DNA of 64,000 nt from Achromobacter anxifer (GCF_903652925.1 NZ_CAHLAR010000005.1:248001-312000), one strand, 5' to 3'. Positions 30,533-39,535 are shown, counted from the stretch's first letter. The notes: generated from the sequence alone by a model not told the origin. Numbers and translations are program-made.

Positions 30533-31984
30533 ATGTCTGTATTCCAGGGCATTGGCATTCTATTCACGGTCGTCGCGCTGTGCGGCTTCATCAATTTCAA
30601 GTGGGTCAAACTTCCGGACACCCTGGGCATCACGGCGGTGGGCCTGGCGCTGTCCGCTATCGTGACCGCAGTAGGCGTCAAGCATCCTGGGATGACCGAG
30701 GCCGCCAAAGCAGCGATCAAGCAGATTGACTTCACCGACGTGGTGTTCCACGGCCTGCTGAGCCTGCTGCTCTTCGCCGGATCCCTGCACGTTGACCTGA
30801 CGCGCCTGAAGCAGCAGAAGCTCTCGATTTTCCTGCTGGCCACGGTTGGCGTGTTGATCTCGACCGCGGTGGTCGGCGGCGGACTGTACTTCGTCCTGAG
30901 CGCCCTCGGCACTCCTGTCAGCCTGCTGATCTGCCTGATGTTCGGCGCGTTGATCTCCCCGACGGACCCGATCGCGGTGCTGAGCGTGCTGAAGAAGGCA
31001 AAGGTCGCGCCGGAGCTCGAGGCGAAGATCGCCGGCGAGGCGCTGTTCAACGACGGGACGGCTGTGGTGGCCTTCATGACCCTGCTGGGCCTGGCAACGG
31101 GCACCGCGACCCTCAGTGCGGAATCCATTGCCCTGTCCCTGGCCAAGGAGGTCATCGGGGCCGCCGTGCTCGGCCTGATCGTTGGCTACGGCGCCACGCT
31201 CATGCTGCGCCAGCTCGACAGCTACGCCGTGGAGATCCTGATCACCCTGGCGCTGGCCACCGCAGGCTTCAGCCTGGCTGAGCAGCTGCACGTCTCCGCG
31301 CCGCTCGCTGTGGTGATCATGGGCCTGGTCATCGGCAACCTCGGCAAGCAGGCCATGTCCGAAAGCACCCGTGAGCACCTGTTCTCGTTCTGGGAGCTGC
31401 TCGATGAGCTCCTGAACCTGCTGCTGTTCGGCCTGATCGGCCTGGAAGTGATCGCGCTGACCATGGACTGGGGCGTCATCTGGCTGGGCCTGCTCGCGGT
31501 ACCGGTGGTCCTGGTGGCCCGCGCCGTCAGCGTCGGCATTCCCTTCCTGGTGCTGAGCAACTTCCGCAAGCGCACCAGCCCCAACACCGTGGAGATCATG
31601 ACCTGGGGCGGCCTGCGCGGCGGTATTTCGATCGCACTGGCCCTGTCGCTGCCCATGTCGCTGGACGGCCGCGACACGATCGTCGGTATCACCTATGTCG
31701 TGGTGATCTTCAGCCTGCTGGTGCAAGCCACCACGCTGGGCAAGTTCATGGGGTGGCTCAAGCGAAAGGACGCGGCCCGTTACAACCCGCTGCTGGCGGG
31801 AGACCCTGAAGAAATCGCCAAGCGGATCTGCGACATGGTCCCTGGCGGCCAATACTCCCTCGAAGATCCGGTGGAGTACCGGGGGTCAGCCGTCACTCAG
31901 CTCCCTATGGGATCCAGCGGCCCAGTCAACCCAATGCTCCATGGAGAACCGGACGAGATCTTCCAGGGCATCGTCCGGCGCTAA
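30533..31984 (+). CDS. CPA1-family Na+(K+)/H+ antiporter
   Basis: A 483-residue protein with about 12 membrane helices. Conserved CPA1 motifs are present: SPTDPIAVLSVLK near residues 142-154 (transport Asp) and GEALFNDGTAVV near 166-177 (ND motif). GGLRGGISIAL near residue 358 matches the family's GLRG motif. It exchanges cations for protons at the inner membrane. A soluble tail of about 70 residues follows the last helix. It is controlled by the promoter and hairpin just upstream. Confidence 0.9.
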   Translation: MSVFQGIGILFTVVALCGFINFKWVKLPDTLGITAVGLALSAIVTAVGVKHPGMTEAAKAAIKQIDFTDVVFHGLLSLLLFAGSLHVDLTRLKQQKLSIFLLATVGVLISTAVVGGGLYFVLSALGTPVSLLICLMFGALISPTDPIAVLSVLKKAKVAPELEAKIAGEALFNDGTAVVAFMTLLGLATGTATLSAESIALSLAKEVIGAAVLGLIVGYGATLMLRQLDSYAVEILITLALATAGFSLAEQLHVSAPLAVVIMGLVIGNLGKQAMSESTREHLFSFWELLDELLNLLLFGLIGLEVIALTMDWGVIWLGLLAVPVVLVARAVSVGIPFLVLSNFRKRTSPNTVEIMTWGGLRGGISIALALSLPMSLDGRDTIVGITYVVVIFSLLVQATTLGKFMGWLKRKDAARYNPLLAGDPEEIAKRICDMVPGGQYSLEDPVEYRGSAVTQLPMGSSGPVNPMLHGEPDEIFQGIVRR

Positions 31985-32046
31985 GCGGATCAACACGGAA
32001 TTCGGCTCCGCATCTGGTCAGCCGATCTGAAGAAAGGAAGTATGAG

Positions 32047-32265
32047 ATGGAGATTTTTGGATTCTTGAGCGGGTTTGCCGCTGGAGCCATCGTGGGCTTC
32101 GTGGTTGTGGCCATCGTCGGCTACTGGCTGTACCTGCGCGCGGTGGCCAAGCTCCAATCGCTCCCGGCGACTGCGCTGGCAGCAGCCACCGACTTCGCGA
32201 AGGAGAAGGGCACCGGCCTGGCTATTGAAACGCTGTCACGCCGCCTGTTCGCCAAAAAGAGTTAA
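32047..32265 (+). CDS. Small single-helix membrane protein
   Basis: A 72-residue protein with one long hydrophobic helix (residues 5-30) and an amphipathic basic tail. It lies 62 nt after the antiporter, with AAAGGAAG ribosome site, and before a shared terminator. It may be an accessory subunit of the antiporter. Confidence 0.6.
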   Translation: MEIFGFLSGFAAGAIVGFVVVAIVGYWLYLRAVAKLQSLPATALAAATDFAKEKGTGLAIETLSRRLFAKKS

Positions 32266-32293
32266 GCGCTCGGCTCCGTTCGACACCTGACCA

Positions 32294-32325
32294 AAGCCCC
32301 TGGGCCCATACCAGGGGCTTTTTCT
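32294..32325 (+). terminator. Terminator of the antiporter operon
   Basis: AAGCCCCTGG/CCAGGGGCTT perfect 10-bp stem and T-run. Confidence 0.85.
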
Positions 32326-32351
32326 TTTGCCGCGCGACGGCCGCACGACTC

Positions 32352-32357
32352 TATACC
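32352..32357 (+). promoter_or_regulatory. -10 box for gene 32425-33315
   Basis: TATACC in CTCTATACCCG. Confidence 0.4.
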
Positions 32358-32424
32358 CGAAGGAGGACATCCAGAAACCAGCGCCAGCGGCAGTTCATGC
32401 CCGGCTAACCCGAAAGGAAAAACC

Positions 32425-33315
32425 ATGAGCGAATCCCACACCCAGGCACCAATGACGCCCGAGCAGTTCCCCACGTTGCGTGCGGTCCGAAGCAATCCAC
32501 ATCGTTTTGACGAGGCGATCGATCAGGTCGCCGAAGGACTGGCATCCGACAGCATACGAAACGTGGTTCTCCAGGAGGTGAAATTCACCCTGGGGAACAT
32601 CGTCGAGGAGGCATGGAAGAAGCAGGTCTGCGAACCGCACATCTACGGCAAAGGCAAGGAGTTGCCCAAGGCGGTCGAGGAGCTGTTCTGGAGCATCTCG
32701 CTCATGTGCCTTCATGACGTCATTGCCACCGGCAAGAAGGTCGCCAAGACCAAGGTGGAGGATCCTGCCGTGGACGCCATGCGCGCCTATTGCAAGGAAG
32801 TCCTGCCCCTGGCTGAAGCGGTCGCCTACCTGAAAGGGAAGGTGGTCAAGGGGCGCGCAGCCAGCTCGGCCCCGGCCAAGCCGGTGAACCCGAACAAGGT
32901 GGTCAAGACCTGCCCGGTGTGCTTCCGGCCCATCGCAGTGGTCAACGGCGCCATGGCACACCATGGCTACCAGCGACCTGGTATGGGATACCAGACGGCC
33001 AGCTGCAACGGAGTCATCTTTCCGCCGCTGGAAGTCTCCAATGCGGGGCTCGTGTGGCTGATCGGCTCGCTGCGCAAGCGGCTTGAAGAGCAAGAACAGG
33101 CCTACAGGGATCGCGCGTCAAAGCCGGAGTACCTCATGGCACGCCGCGAACGCACAGGTCCGCTCGAGAAAATTTCTCGTGGCGATCCGATGTGGTCCCG
33201 GCTGTTCTCGCGGTATGTGGCCGAGATCCAGCAGGAGATCGGCGCCATCAACCACGCCCTGCCGGAGTTGGACAAGCGCCTGGCTGAGTGGAAGCCTGAA
33301 GCCCAGCCCGAGTGA
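32425..33315 (+). CDS. Hypothetical protein with central zinc knuckle
   Basis: A 296-residue protein. Residues 1-140 are helical. Residues 160-195 contain CPVCFRP, paired His, GYQ-x-ASC and G, a one-zinc module seen in large-phage and plasmid proteins. Residues 205-296 are helical and charged. GAAAGGAAAAACC ribosome site. Monocistronic. Function unknown. Confidence 0.6.
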   Translation: MSESHTQAPMTPEQFPTLRAVRSNPHRFDEAIDQVAEGLASDSIRNVVLQEVKFTLGNIVEEAWKKQVCEPHIYGKGKELPKAVEELFWSISLMCLHDVIATGKKVAKTKVEDPAVDAMRAYCKEVLPLAEAVAYLKGKVVKGRAASSAPAKPVNPNKVVKTCPVCFRPIAVVNGAMAHHGYQRPGMGYQTASCNGVIFPPLEVSNAGLVWLIGSLRKRLEEQEQAYRDRASKPEYLMARRERTGPLEKISRGDPMWSRLFSRYVAEIQQEIGAINHALPELDKRLAEWKPEAQPE

Positions 33316-33346
33316 TATCTGCCAGGACGTTTGACCTGGCCCCCTC

Positions 33347-33378
33347 AAGCCTCTGTCCCCAACAGGATGGAGGCTTTT
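33347..33378 (+). terminator. Terminator of gene 32425-33315
   Basis: AAGCCTC/GAGGCTT stem followed by TTCAT. Confidence 0.6.
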
Positions 33379-33433
33379 CATATTGTGAAGCTGTGGCGGC
33401 CGTGGGCGCCCGCGCGTTGGGCTCGAGCTTGCC

Positions 33434-33439
33434 TATACG
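33434..33439 (+). promoter_or_regulatory. -10 box for gene 33511-34842
   Basis: TATACG in CTTGCCTATACGA, same core as at 9560 and 10903. Confidence 0.5.
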
Positions 33440-33510
33440 AGGTTGAGGAAATCCATCAACCCCCGCCGAAGTTCACGACCGTGACAAGGCAAATCTGAAA
33501 GGTAGAAACC

Positions 33511-34842
33511 ATGAACCGCAACCTGAGCGCATTCTCTCTGAAGAACCAAGCCCGTGTGCTGGCACTGTCGAACCTGCGCCCGGAGACCATCCTCGGCGCG
33601 GAAGGCATACCGTTCGAGCTGCGAGCCCAGGCCATGCCTGGCGTTGTCGACGTTCGTCATTCCATATCCGATGTGGATTCCATCCATCCGGAGGGAGATT
33701 CGATCGAAGTCAAGGACCTCATGCCGCTGACTCCCGAGTTCGAGACTCGGATGGTCGTAACGGACCGCCACATTGTGGTCGGCGGTGTGATCAGCGACCA
33801 GGACTCCAGTGCGGACAATCCGATCGACGGCAATGGCGATGGCAAGATCGTCCATCGTGGTCGCCGTCGCGGTGATGCAGCCCAAGAGCGCGAGTTCTAC
33901 AAAGCGCTGGGCCGCGACTCCGATGGCAACAAGGACCTGACGTTGGATGAAGTCCAGCTCGCGGCAGTCGAGAACGCGTTGTCGGTGATCCGCAAGGATC
34001 GCTCGGCGATGACGTCGCTCGCAAATCGTTGTCGCGCCCGTGGCCGCTCCGGCCGCTGGGTGGACATCCTGGCCTACGTGAAGGACATGTTCCTGCGCGC
34101 CGGCTGGGCCTATGCGATGGACGAGCTGGCCAGCGAGCTGTTCGATGAACGCTATTGGACGCGCGTCAGCGGCCTCGAGCGTGACCCGTTCACCGATCTC
34201 GAATACGCCTTGCGCGAAGACGAGGTCGAGAAGGTCTGGGAACGCCTGCTGGACGAAGGCAAGATCGGCAATCCATTGGCCGTCATGCTGGACATCTACG
34301 AGCACAGTGCTGTGAGCTACAGCATCTCGGGTGAAGGGATGCAGTGCCGCTGGGACACTTCTGGTGGCGCAGCGGTCTGGATCCCCGATGCCGATGCCGT
34401 GGCAAACATCACTGGCAATGTGCTGGAGGCGCTGGGCTTCGGCAAGGTGAAATACTTCGGCGCCTGCGGCAGTGAATCGGATCCCCTCCGTGCCTGCTAC
34501 AGCCTCGATGGCGGTGTCACCTGGAGCGAAGACTTCCCCACCTACGCGAAAGCACAGGCGGCTCTTCTGGAGCTGGCTAGGCCTGAACTGGGTGAGGCCG
34601 TCGATCAGGCTATGCGCAAGGAGGCTTCCCGCTACGTGCGCGCCATGCTCGACGGCTACAACAACTGGGCAAATGGGTGGGTCTACGGTGTCGTTGTGTA
34701 TGTGATCGATCGCCACACCGGCGAGAAGATCGACGACCACGACGTCGAAGACTGGGGAATTCTCGGCAGTACCGACGCAGATTCCCAAATGGAGGACACG
34801 ATCCTGAGCCTGGTCGCCGACTTGACCAAGACTGTTCACTAA
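33511..34842 (+). CDS. Large hypothetical protein with EF-hand-like loops
   Basis: A 443-residue acidic protein. Residues 134-145 (DSDGNKDLTLDE) fit the 12-residue EF-hand calcium loop at positions 1, 3, 5, 7, 9 and 12. A shorter DGNGDGK loop lies at about 108-114. The C-terminal part (residues 375-430, YVRAMLDGYNNWANGWVYGVVVY, then DRHTGE and EDWGILG) resembles a protein family often carried by phages and plasmids. No export signal, so a calcium role would be cytoplasmic. AAAGGTAGAAACC ribosome site. Confidence 0.6.
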   Translation: MNRNLSAFSLKNQARVLALSNLRPETILGAEGIPFELRAQAMPGVVDVRHSISDVDSIHPEGDSIEVKDLMPLTPEFETRMVVTDRHIVVGGVISDQDSSADNPIDGNGDGKIVHRGRRRGDAAQEREFYKALGRDSDGNKDLTLDEVQLAAVENALSVIRKDRSAMTSLANRCRARGRSGRWVDILAYVKDMFLRAGWAYAMDELASELFDERYWTRVSGLERDPFTDLEYALREDEVEKVWERLLDEGKIGNPLAVMLDIYEHSAVSYSISGEGMQCRWDTSGGAAVWIPDADAVANITGNVLEALGFGKVKYFGACGSESDPLRACYSLDGGVTWSEDFPTYAKAQAALLELARPELGEAVDQAMRKEASRYVRAMLDGYNNWANGWVYGVVVYVIDRHTGEKIDDHDVEDWGILGSTDADSQMEDTILSLVADLTKTVH

Positions 34843-34850
34843 GCACCTCT

Positions 34851-34877
34851 GGCCCAGCTTCATGCTGGGCCGTTTTT
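34851..34877 (+). terminator. Terminator of gene 33511-34842
   Basis: GGCCCAGC/GCTGGGCC perfect 8-bp stem, then GTTTTT. Confidence 0.85.
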
Positions 34878-34930
34878 CATTTCCACAGTCTTCCTCAGAA
34901 CCGGCTTTCGGCCAAAAGGCCTGTTCTACC

Positions 34931-34936
34931 TATACT
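34931..34936 (+). promoter_or_regulatory. -10 box of the type IV pilus assembly operon
   Basis: TATACT in ACCTATACTAAAAA, directly before the first pilus gene. Confidence 0.55.
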
Positions 34937-35002
34937 AAAAATCGCATGCCGAGCTGCCCGAGAGGATGCTCGGATTCTTTCAGTTTGAAGGGCCTCATTC
35001 TC

Positions 35003-35617
35003 GTGACCACATCCATGGATTCCCGCGCGCGGCGCGGTCCGTCTCGCCCAGCGGGTGCGCTCAAAGGACTCTGCGCCGGCGCAATCGCAGCAGCTCTTTT
35101 CACGCTTGGGTCGGTGGCTCATGCAGACGTCTTCGGCGGCCAGAGCGCCAGCAAGGACACCGAGCAGCTGCGCCAGCGGCTCAGCCAGCTCGAGCAGGAC
35201 ATCCGTCTACTAAAGGAAAGCGGCGGAGCGCCAGCAGCGCCGGGCGCCGCCGGCCCGGGCAATCTCACGCTACCCGAGCCTCCGGAAGTGAAGGCATCTG
35301 TCCCCAAGACCTACCGCGTTGTCGGCGAGGTCAATGGCCGTTTCCTGGTCCGGGCCGGCAACGCCCGGATGCTTTTCACCGCGGAGGAGCTGAAACAGTT
35401 CGACCAAGAGGAGGCCGAACGCGCGCTGGCAAAGGCCGCCCAGCCCGACGCGGCTCCCGCTGCCTCGGCCCCTGGCAAGCCAACAACTCCGCCGCCAGCC
35501 GTCGGACCAACTTCTCGCGTTGGCCAGGCGCCCGTGCCGCCGGCCAAACCTGCCGCTGCTGCTACGCCTGCCGCAACAACAAAGCCCGGTACACAACCAG
35601 CTACAGCCAAGAAGTAA
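35003..35617 (+). CDS. Periplasmic coiled-coil protein at the head of the pilus operon
   Basis: A 204-residue protein with an N-terminal signal peptide ending AHA near residue 36. Then comes a coiled coil (DTEQLRQRLSQLEQDIRLLKES), a short beta domain (KTYRVVGEVNGRFLVRAGN) and a Pro/Ala-rich tail. It sits just before the secretin, the position of TcpQ in the toxin-coregulated pilus and of similar periplasmic helpers in IncI thin-pilus loci. A role in positioning the secretin is inferred. GTG 35003 follows GAAGGG; ATG 35015 and ATG 34946 are alternatives. Confidence 0.6.
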   Translation: MTTSMDSRARRGPSRPAGALKGLCAGAIAAALFTLGSVAHADVFGGQSASKDTEQLRQRLSQLEQDIRLLKESGGAPAAPGAAGPGNLTLPEPPEVKASVPKTYRVVGEVNGRFLVRAGNARMLFTAEELKQFDQEEAERALAKAAQPDAAPAASAPGKPTTPPPAVGPTSRVGQAPVPPAKPAAAATPAATTKPGTQPATAKK

Positions 35618-35626
35618 GGCCAAACC

Positions 35627-37189
35627 ATGAAGAAACTCCTGATCCCCGTACTCATTTCTGCTGCACTGGCCGGCTGCTCGGCCTTCCCGGAGAACTACGA
35701 AAAGAGCATGACCATGCCTGAGGTCGTGGACAACATGCCCGATGGCTGGAACACGCTGCCTGCGCTGACTACGTACCCGTCGCAGGCGGGCAAGGTGGTG
35801 CGCAAGTTCAATGACATCCCTGAAAAGGTCGCCAGTCACAAGGTCAAGATCGACCTGCGGCCGGGTGAAACCTTCACGCTGGACGACATCCTCTTTGCCC
35901 TGCGCGTTCAAGGATTGCGGGTCGTCTCGCGCCTGTCGACGGAATCGGCGGGCAAGACCTGGCTGACCTATTCCTTCGACGGGACCCTGAAGGAGTTCAT
36001 CGACGAACTGACACTCACTGAGAACGTGTCCTTCGAGTTCCGCAATGGCGTCATCTTCATCACGGAAAGCAGCCGCTATGCCGCGACGCTGACTCAGCAC
36101 AAGGACTACATGAAGTGGATCGAGGAGGCGGTCAAGCAGATGGGGGGCACCAACGTGCGGGGCGACGTGTTCTCCGGACAAGTGGTGTACTTTGCAAAGC
36201 CGGATGTCGCTGAGTATCTCGAGGAGTATCTCGCCAACTTCGCGCGAAATGCGGCGAAGATCAAGCTCCAAGTCGCTGTGCTTACCGTGACCATGCACAA
36301 GGACAAGAACCTGGGCTTCGACTGGTCGCAACTGGCTGTGCAGGGCGGCGGCCGCGGGATGGCGCCCGGCATCACTGGAGGCAATGGAACAGGCCTGGGC
36401 AACCTGGATCCACAGGCGACAACCGGTGTGGGCACTGTCCCCGGTACTGGCACGGGCACTACGGGTACCGACTTGGTCACCGAGGCAGCAAAGGTGGCGC
36501 TTGGCACGATGGGCGGGTTCTCCGGCGGCGAAGGGTTCATCTATCGCTTCCGAAACAGCAACTTCAGCCTTACGGCCGCCATCAAGGCCCTGTCCACCTA
36601 CGGCAACGCGCGTACCGAGCAGAACGTCATCCTGGAGACGATCAGCGGACTGCCTGTTGAAATCAAGTCTGGCAACGACATCCCCTACGTGAAGTCGATC
36701 GGATCGGCCACGGCTTCCGGTGGCTCGACTACAGGCTCGGCCACTACCGAAATCATCCAGTCCGGGCTCAAGATCGAGATTACGCCGCTGTATGACGCGA
36801 CAGATCGCGTAGTGACGGCTGAAGTGGCTGTCGATCTTTCGTCTCTGGTGGGCTTCCGTGAGCTGCCAGCGGGTCTGAACCTCGGCACGCTGAGCCAGCC
36901 TGAGATGCAGAAGATGGAGTTCAAGAACGTTGGCAGCCTGGCGCTGGGCGACACGGTGATCGCCGGTGGCATTACCTACGACCAGATCACGAACAACTAC
37001 AACAATCTGCCGGGCATGGAAAAATTGCCGACCGGTTCCAAGGCCGAGAAAATTTCCCGCAACCAGATGTTCATCGTCCTGCGTCCCACCGTCACCGTGG
37101 GCGACACGACTCTCAACGTCCGGCCGATGCCGCTCACGGTAGGCGCACGTGCGCATCCGGTCTCCGCAGCTGAAGGAGAGAGCAAGTAA
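35627..37189 (+). CDS. pilN: Type IVb pilus secretin lipoprotein (PilN/TcpC/BfpB family)
   Basis: A 520-residue protein with a lipobox LAGC, placing the acylated Cys at residue 17. Residues 75-160 form N-domains (STN-like: FTLDDILFALRVQGLRVV), and the C-terminal 330 residues form the secretin core. A Gly/Thr-rich loop at 230-285 separates the two parts. The signature ending VI-AGITYDQ...FIVLRPTVT matches secretins. It forms the outer-membrane gate of the pilus. Its stop TAA overlaps the ATG of the next gene. Confidence 0.85.
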   Translation: MKKLLIPVLISAALAGCSAFPENYEKSMTMPEVVDNMPDGWNTLPALTTYPSQAGKVVRKFNDIPEKVASHKVKIDLRPGETFTLDDILFALRVQGLRVVSRLSTESAGKTWLTYSFDGTLKEFIDELTLTENVSFEFRNGVIFITESSRYAATLTQHKDYMKWIEEAVKQMGGTNVRGDVFSGQVVYFAKPDVAEYLEEYLANFARNAAKIKLQVAVLTVTMHKDKNLGFDWSQLAVQGGGRGMAPGITGGNGTGLGNLDPQATTGVGTVPGTGTGTTGTDLVTEAAKVALGTMGGFSGGEGFIYRFRNSNFSLTAAIKALSTYGNARTEQNVILETISGLPVEIKSGNDIPYVKSIGSATASGGSTTGSATTEIIQSGLKIEITPLYDATDRVVTAEVAVDLSSLVGFRELPAGLNLGTLSQPEMQKMEFKNVGSLALGDTVIAGGITYDQITNNYNNLPGMEKLPTGSKAEKISRNQMFIVLRPTVTVGDTTLNVRPMPLTVGARAHPVSAAEGESK

Positions 37190-37983
37190 TGAAGTCTTTT
37201 CGCAATTGGAAGCCCTTTACGAAGGCGCGCCCTGATCCTCTCGGTGGTGCGACTCCTGGTGCTGACCAGGCAGGAGGAGCTGCGGCCGGCGCAGGCAAGG
37301 GCGAAGAGCCCGATGGCCTGCCCATCTTTCTGATGGTGGGCTCGCTGTCGGGGGCTTCTCGCAAGGACGCCGAAGCCTATGCGCGAGGACTGGCGGACAA
37401 GCTCCTGACCTCGGTCGAGCTCGGCCGGATCCACGTGTACGACGATCGCGATCACGGCCGGATCATCTACGAGATCCACGAAGGCGGCCCGCAGTTTTCG
37501 ATCGCGGCGAAGGTCGCCGAGGCGCTGGCCAACGGCGAGCAGGTCCGGATCGCCCTGGCCGACGGAAAACACCTGGCCATCGAGCAGACGCACGACCAGC
37601 TGTTCTCGCTCGTGCACCACGACGACGAGGAAAGCGACCTGCGTGAGCCAGGGGACGTCCGGCAGATCACTGAGTTCGTGAGCGATACCAAGCTGTCTGC
37701 CATCTATCCCGATCGCAATGGCCTGGCGGCGCTCGGCGGCGTGCTACTGGGCACCTCGCTGGTGGCGTTCCTCGTGGCTGGGGCCCTGAACGTGATCATC
37801 AAGTCGGGGGCGACGGAGCCGGACGCGCTGTTCGCATTCGCGAGCAAGGGTGTGGTGGCGGATGCCTCCGACAACCCTGCCTGGCAGCTTGAGCGTGCGC
37901 GCCAGGCGGCCGAGAAGGAGGGTAAGACCATTCGCGTATTGCGCAAGGATGCGCGCGGCTGGAACTGGGAGTTTCAGCCCTGA
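37189..37983 (+). CDS. Inner-membrane pilus assembly protein (PilO-like position)
   Basis: A 264-residue protein. Residues 1-175 are cytoplasmic with a disordered Gly/Ala linker, then an alpha/beta domain. One membrane helix lies at about 180-205, followed by a short periplasmic tail. Coupled to the secretin gene by a TAATG overlap. Position and topology suggest the platform role of PilO/TcpR/TcpD proteins. Sequence identity is too low to name it. Confidence 0.5.
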   Translation: MKSFRNWKPFTKARPDPLGGATPGADQAGGAAAGAGKGEEPDGLPIFLMVGSLSGASRKDAEAYARGLADKLLTSVELGRIHVYDDRDHGRIIYEIHEGGPQFSIAAKVAEALANGEQVRIALADGKHLAIEQTHDQLFSLVHHDDEESDLREPGDVRQITEFVSDTKLSAIYPDRNGLAALGGVLLGTSLVAFLVAGALNVIIKSGATEPDALFAFASKGVVADASDNPAWQLERARQAAEKEGKTIRVLRKDARGWNWEFQP

Positions 37984-38019
37984 TCGCGGCCGAGCCGCTG
38001 ACCGAACCTGACATAAAGC

Positions 38020-38388
38020 ATGAGTTCCTACATCAAAACCCAACGCAGCAATGTGGTCTTTTTCATCGTTGGCGCCGCGCTGTCGGTGGGCCTGCTGGGT
38101 GGGGGCGCCTATCTTGCAAAGGACGCCCTCACGAAGAACAGCGAGGGTCTGTCCGTGTCGGACAAGGCCTGCCTTGCCACGATGCGTACGAACGGCTTCA
38201 GCCCGTCCAAGCGGCCCAATGGCGATTTGCAGGTGATCCTGGTGCGCAACGAGAACCTGGAATCGCTGGTGCATCAGTCTGGAGTGCTTGTGGCCAGCTG
38301 CCCGGGCTATCGGCTGAAGGAATACTGCGCCGGTCCGGGCTGCTCCAAGCCTGGCATCAGTTTCACCCTCACCCCCAAGACGATGTGA
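38020..38388 (+). CDS. Small membrane-anchored periplasmic protein
   Basis: A 122-residue protein with one N-terminal membrane helix (residues 13-33) and a periplasmic domain containing four Cys (CLATM, CPGY, then EYCAGPGCS). Possibly a pilus assembly (PilP-like) component by position. Starts 37 nt after the preceding stop. Function unknown. Confidence 0.55.
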   Translation: MSSYIKTQRSNVVFFIVGAALSVGLLGGGAYLAKDALTKNSEGLSVSDKACLATMRTNGFSPSKRPNGDLQVILVRNENLESLVHQSGVLVASCPGYRLKEYCAGPGCSKPGISFTLTPKTM

Positions 38389-38392
38389 CGGC

Positions 38393-38713
38393 ATGACCCT
38401 GTGGATGTTCTGCTTACCACTGATCCCTGTGGGCGTCCTAGCTGCGGGTGTCGTGCTTGCGCGTCGCAAGTCGCACCAGGTGCTCGCGAAGGCCATGCGT
38501 CATCCGGAGCAGGTCGAGCAAGCCTGGCTGGCAGGGCCCAGCGGCTCGGTGCGGCTGGAAATCCAGCTCAAGGGGCGTAGGTCGTGCACCGTCGCCGACC
38601 ATTTCACCTGGCAGCGAGCGGCGGAGAGCCTCCGCGCCTCCGGCGTGCCCCTTGATGACCGCCGCTCGCTTGCAGGAGGCGCTGGAAACGCAGCTCAGCC
38701 ATCACGCGACTGA
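38393..38713 (+). CDS. Small membrane protein in pilus operon
   Basis: A 106-residue protein with an N-terminal membrane helix (residues 3-23) and a basic cytoplasmic-type tail. It follows the preceding gene by 5 nt and is followed by a terminator at 38739. No family recognised. Confidence 0.5.
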   Translation: MTLWMFCLPLIPVGVLAAGVVLARRKSHQVLAKAMRHPEQVEQAWLAGPSGSVRLEIQLKGRRSCTVADHFTWQRAAESLRASGVPLDDRRSLAGGAGNAAQPSRD

Positions 38714-38738
38714 CCGTGCCCAAGCCCGGGCCAACATG

Positions 38739-38769
38739 ACGACCTCCGCTTGCTCCAGGAGGTCGTTTT
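38739..38769 (+). terminator. Terminator of pilus operon 1
   Basis: ACGACCTCC/GGAGGTCGT perfect 9-bp stem with T-run. Confidence 0.75.
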
Positions 38770-38929
38770 CGTTTCACCACATGAAAAACGAGCCCTGTTT
38801 GCAGGCCAATCCTGGCTCGCCGCCTGAAAGTTAATGGAAAAAGTACAGCAAACAAAGGGAGATTCGTTAGCACGCAAGAAATTTGATGTCGTATATCAAA
38901 AAACAGCGTTCATGCCAGGCACCTGTGTC

Positions 38930-38935
38930 TATACA
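38930..38935 (+). promoter_or_regulatory. -10 box of the major pilin gene
   Basis: TATACA in GTGTCTATACATG. Confidence 0.5.
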
Positions 38936-39027
38936 TGTTCGTGACCGATGCACAACGCAGAGTCCAACCCCGCAGCGGAGATAGTTTCCGCAGCGGTATC
39001 TCGATACCCCATAGGAGTTCCTGAACC

Positions 39028-39486
39028 ATGTTTTCTTTGATCATCACGATCGTTTCCATCGCTCTCGTCGTTGCCCTGGTCGCGGCCACCATGTACCACG
39101 GTGGTGACACGCTGACGACCGGCCGCGCCAAGGCCGACGCCGCTGCCTACGTTTCGGGCGCCCAGCAAATCTCCGGCGCTGCCGTGATGTACCAATCGCT
39201 GGAAGCCGCTCCCGCTGCTGACGTGGCCACCCTGGTCACCGGCAAGTACCTGTCCTCGCCCCCGGCGCTGAAGAACGGCAACGTCTTCGTCATCGGCACC
39301 AACGGTACCGACCGCGTGGTCACCGCCGGTGTCGCCGCTGCCGACGTGTGCGAAGCCATCAACAAGTCGGCCGGCATGAGCGACGCCGACGCCAAGACCG
39401 CGGCCGCTGCCGCCACGGCACCGGCCACCGCTTTCGGCTGCTACACCAGCGCTGCCGACACGCTGACCTTCCAGTTCAAGTTCTAA
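39028..39486 (+). CDS. Major type IVb-like pilin without leader peptide
   Basis: A 152-residue protein. After Met it reads FSLIITIVSIALVVALVAATMY, the hydrophobic N-terminal helix of a mature type IV pilin (Phe first). Next come an Ala-rich alpha1-C segment (AQQISGAAVMYQ), a globular domain and two Cys (VCEAI, FGCY) placed like the type IVb C-terminal disulfide. An in-frame TGA lies two codons upstream, so no leader can be encoded. Glu5 is replaced by Ile. Strong codon bias and own promoter and terminator suggest high expression. It should be the main pilus subunit. Confidence 0.75.
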   Translation: MFSLIITIVSIALVVALVAATMYHGGDTLTTGRAKADAAAYVSGAQQISGAAVMYQSLEAAPAADVATLVTGKYLSSPPALKNGNVFVIGTNGTDRVVTAGVAAADVCEAINKSAGMSDADAKTAAAAATAPATAFGCYTSAADTLTFQFKF

Positions 39487-39500
39487 GCAAGGGCTGGACG

Positions 39501-39535
39501 CGCCGGGCCGCGAGTTTCGCCGGCCCGGCGTTTTT
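39501..39535 (+). terminator. Terminator of the major pilin gene
   Basis: CGCCGGGCCG/CGGCCCGGCG perfect 10-bp stem, then five T. Confidence 0.85.

Larger units (their letters stand above)
38714..39027 (+). other. Intergenic region before the major pilin
   Basis: No gene is evident. It holds the operon terminator at 38739 and a pilin promoter (-10 TATACA at 38930-38935, about 93 nt before the start codon). Confidence 0.5.

Noticed and set aside
35270-37156. 628-codon minus-strand open frame opposite the secretin gene
   Set aside because: The secretin frame is clearly homologous to a known family; the antisense frame is Arg/His/Gly-rich with no family and no ribosome site.
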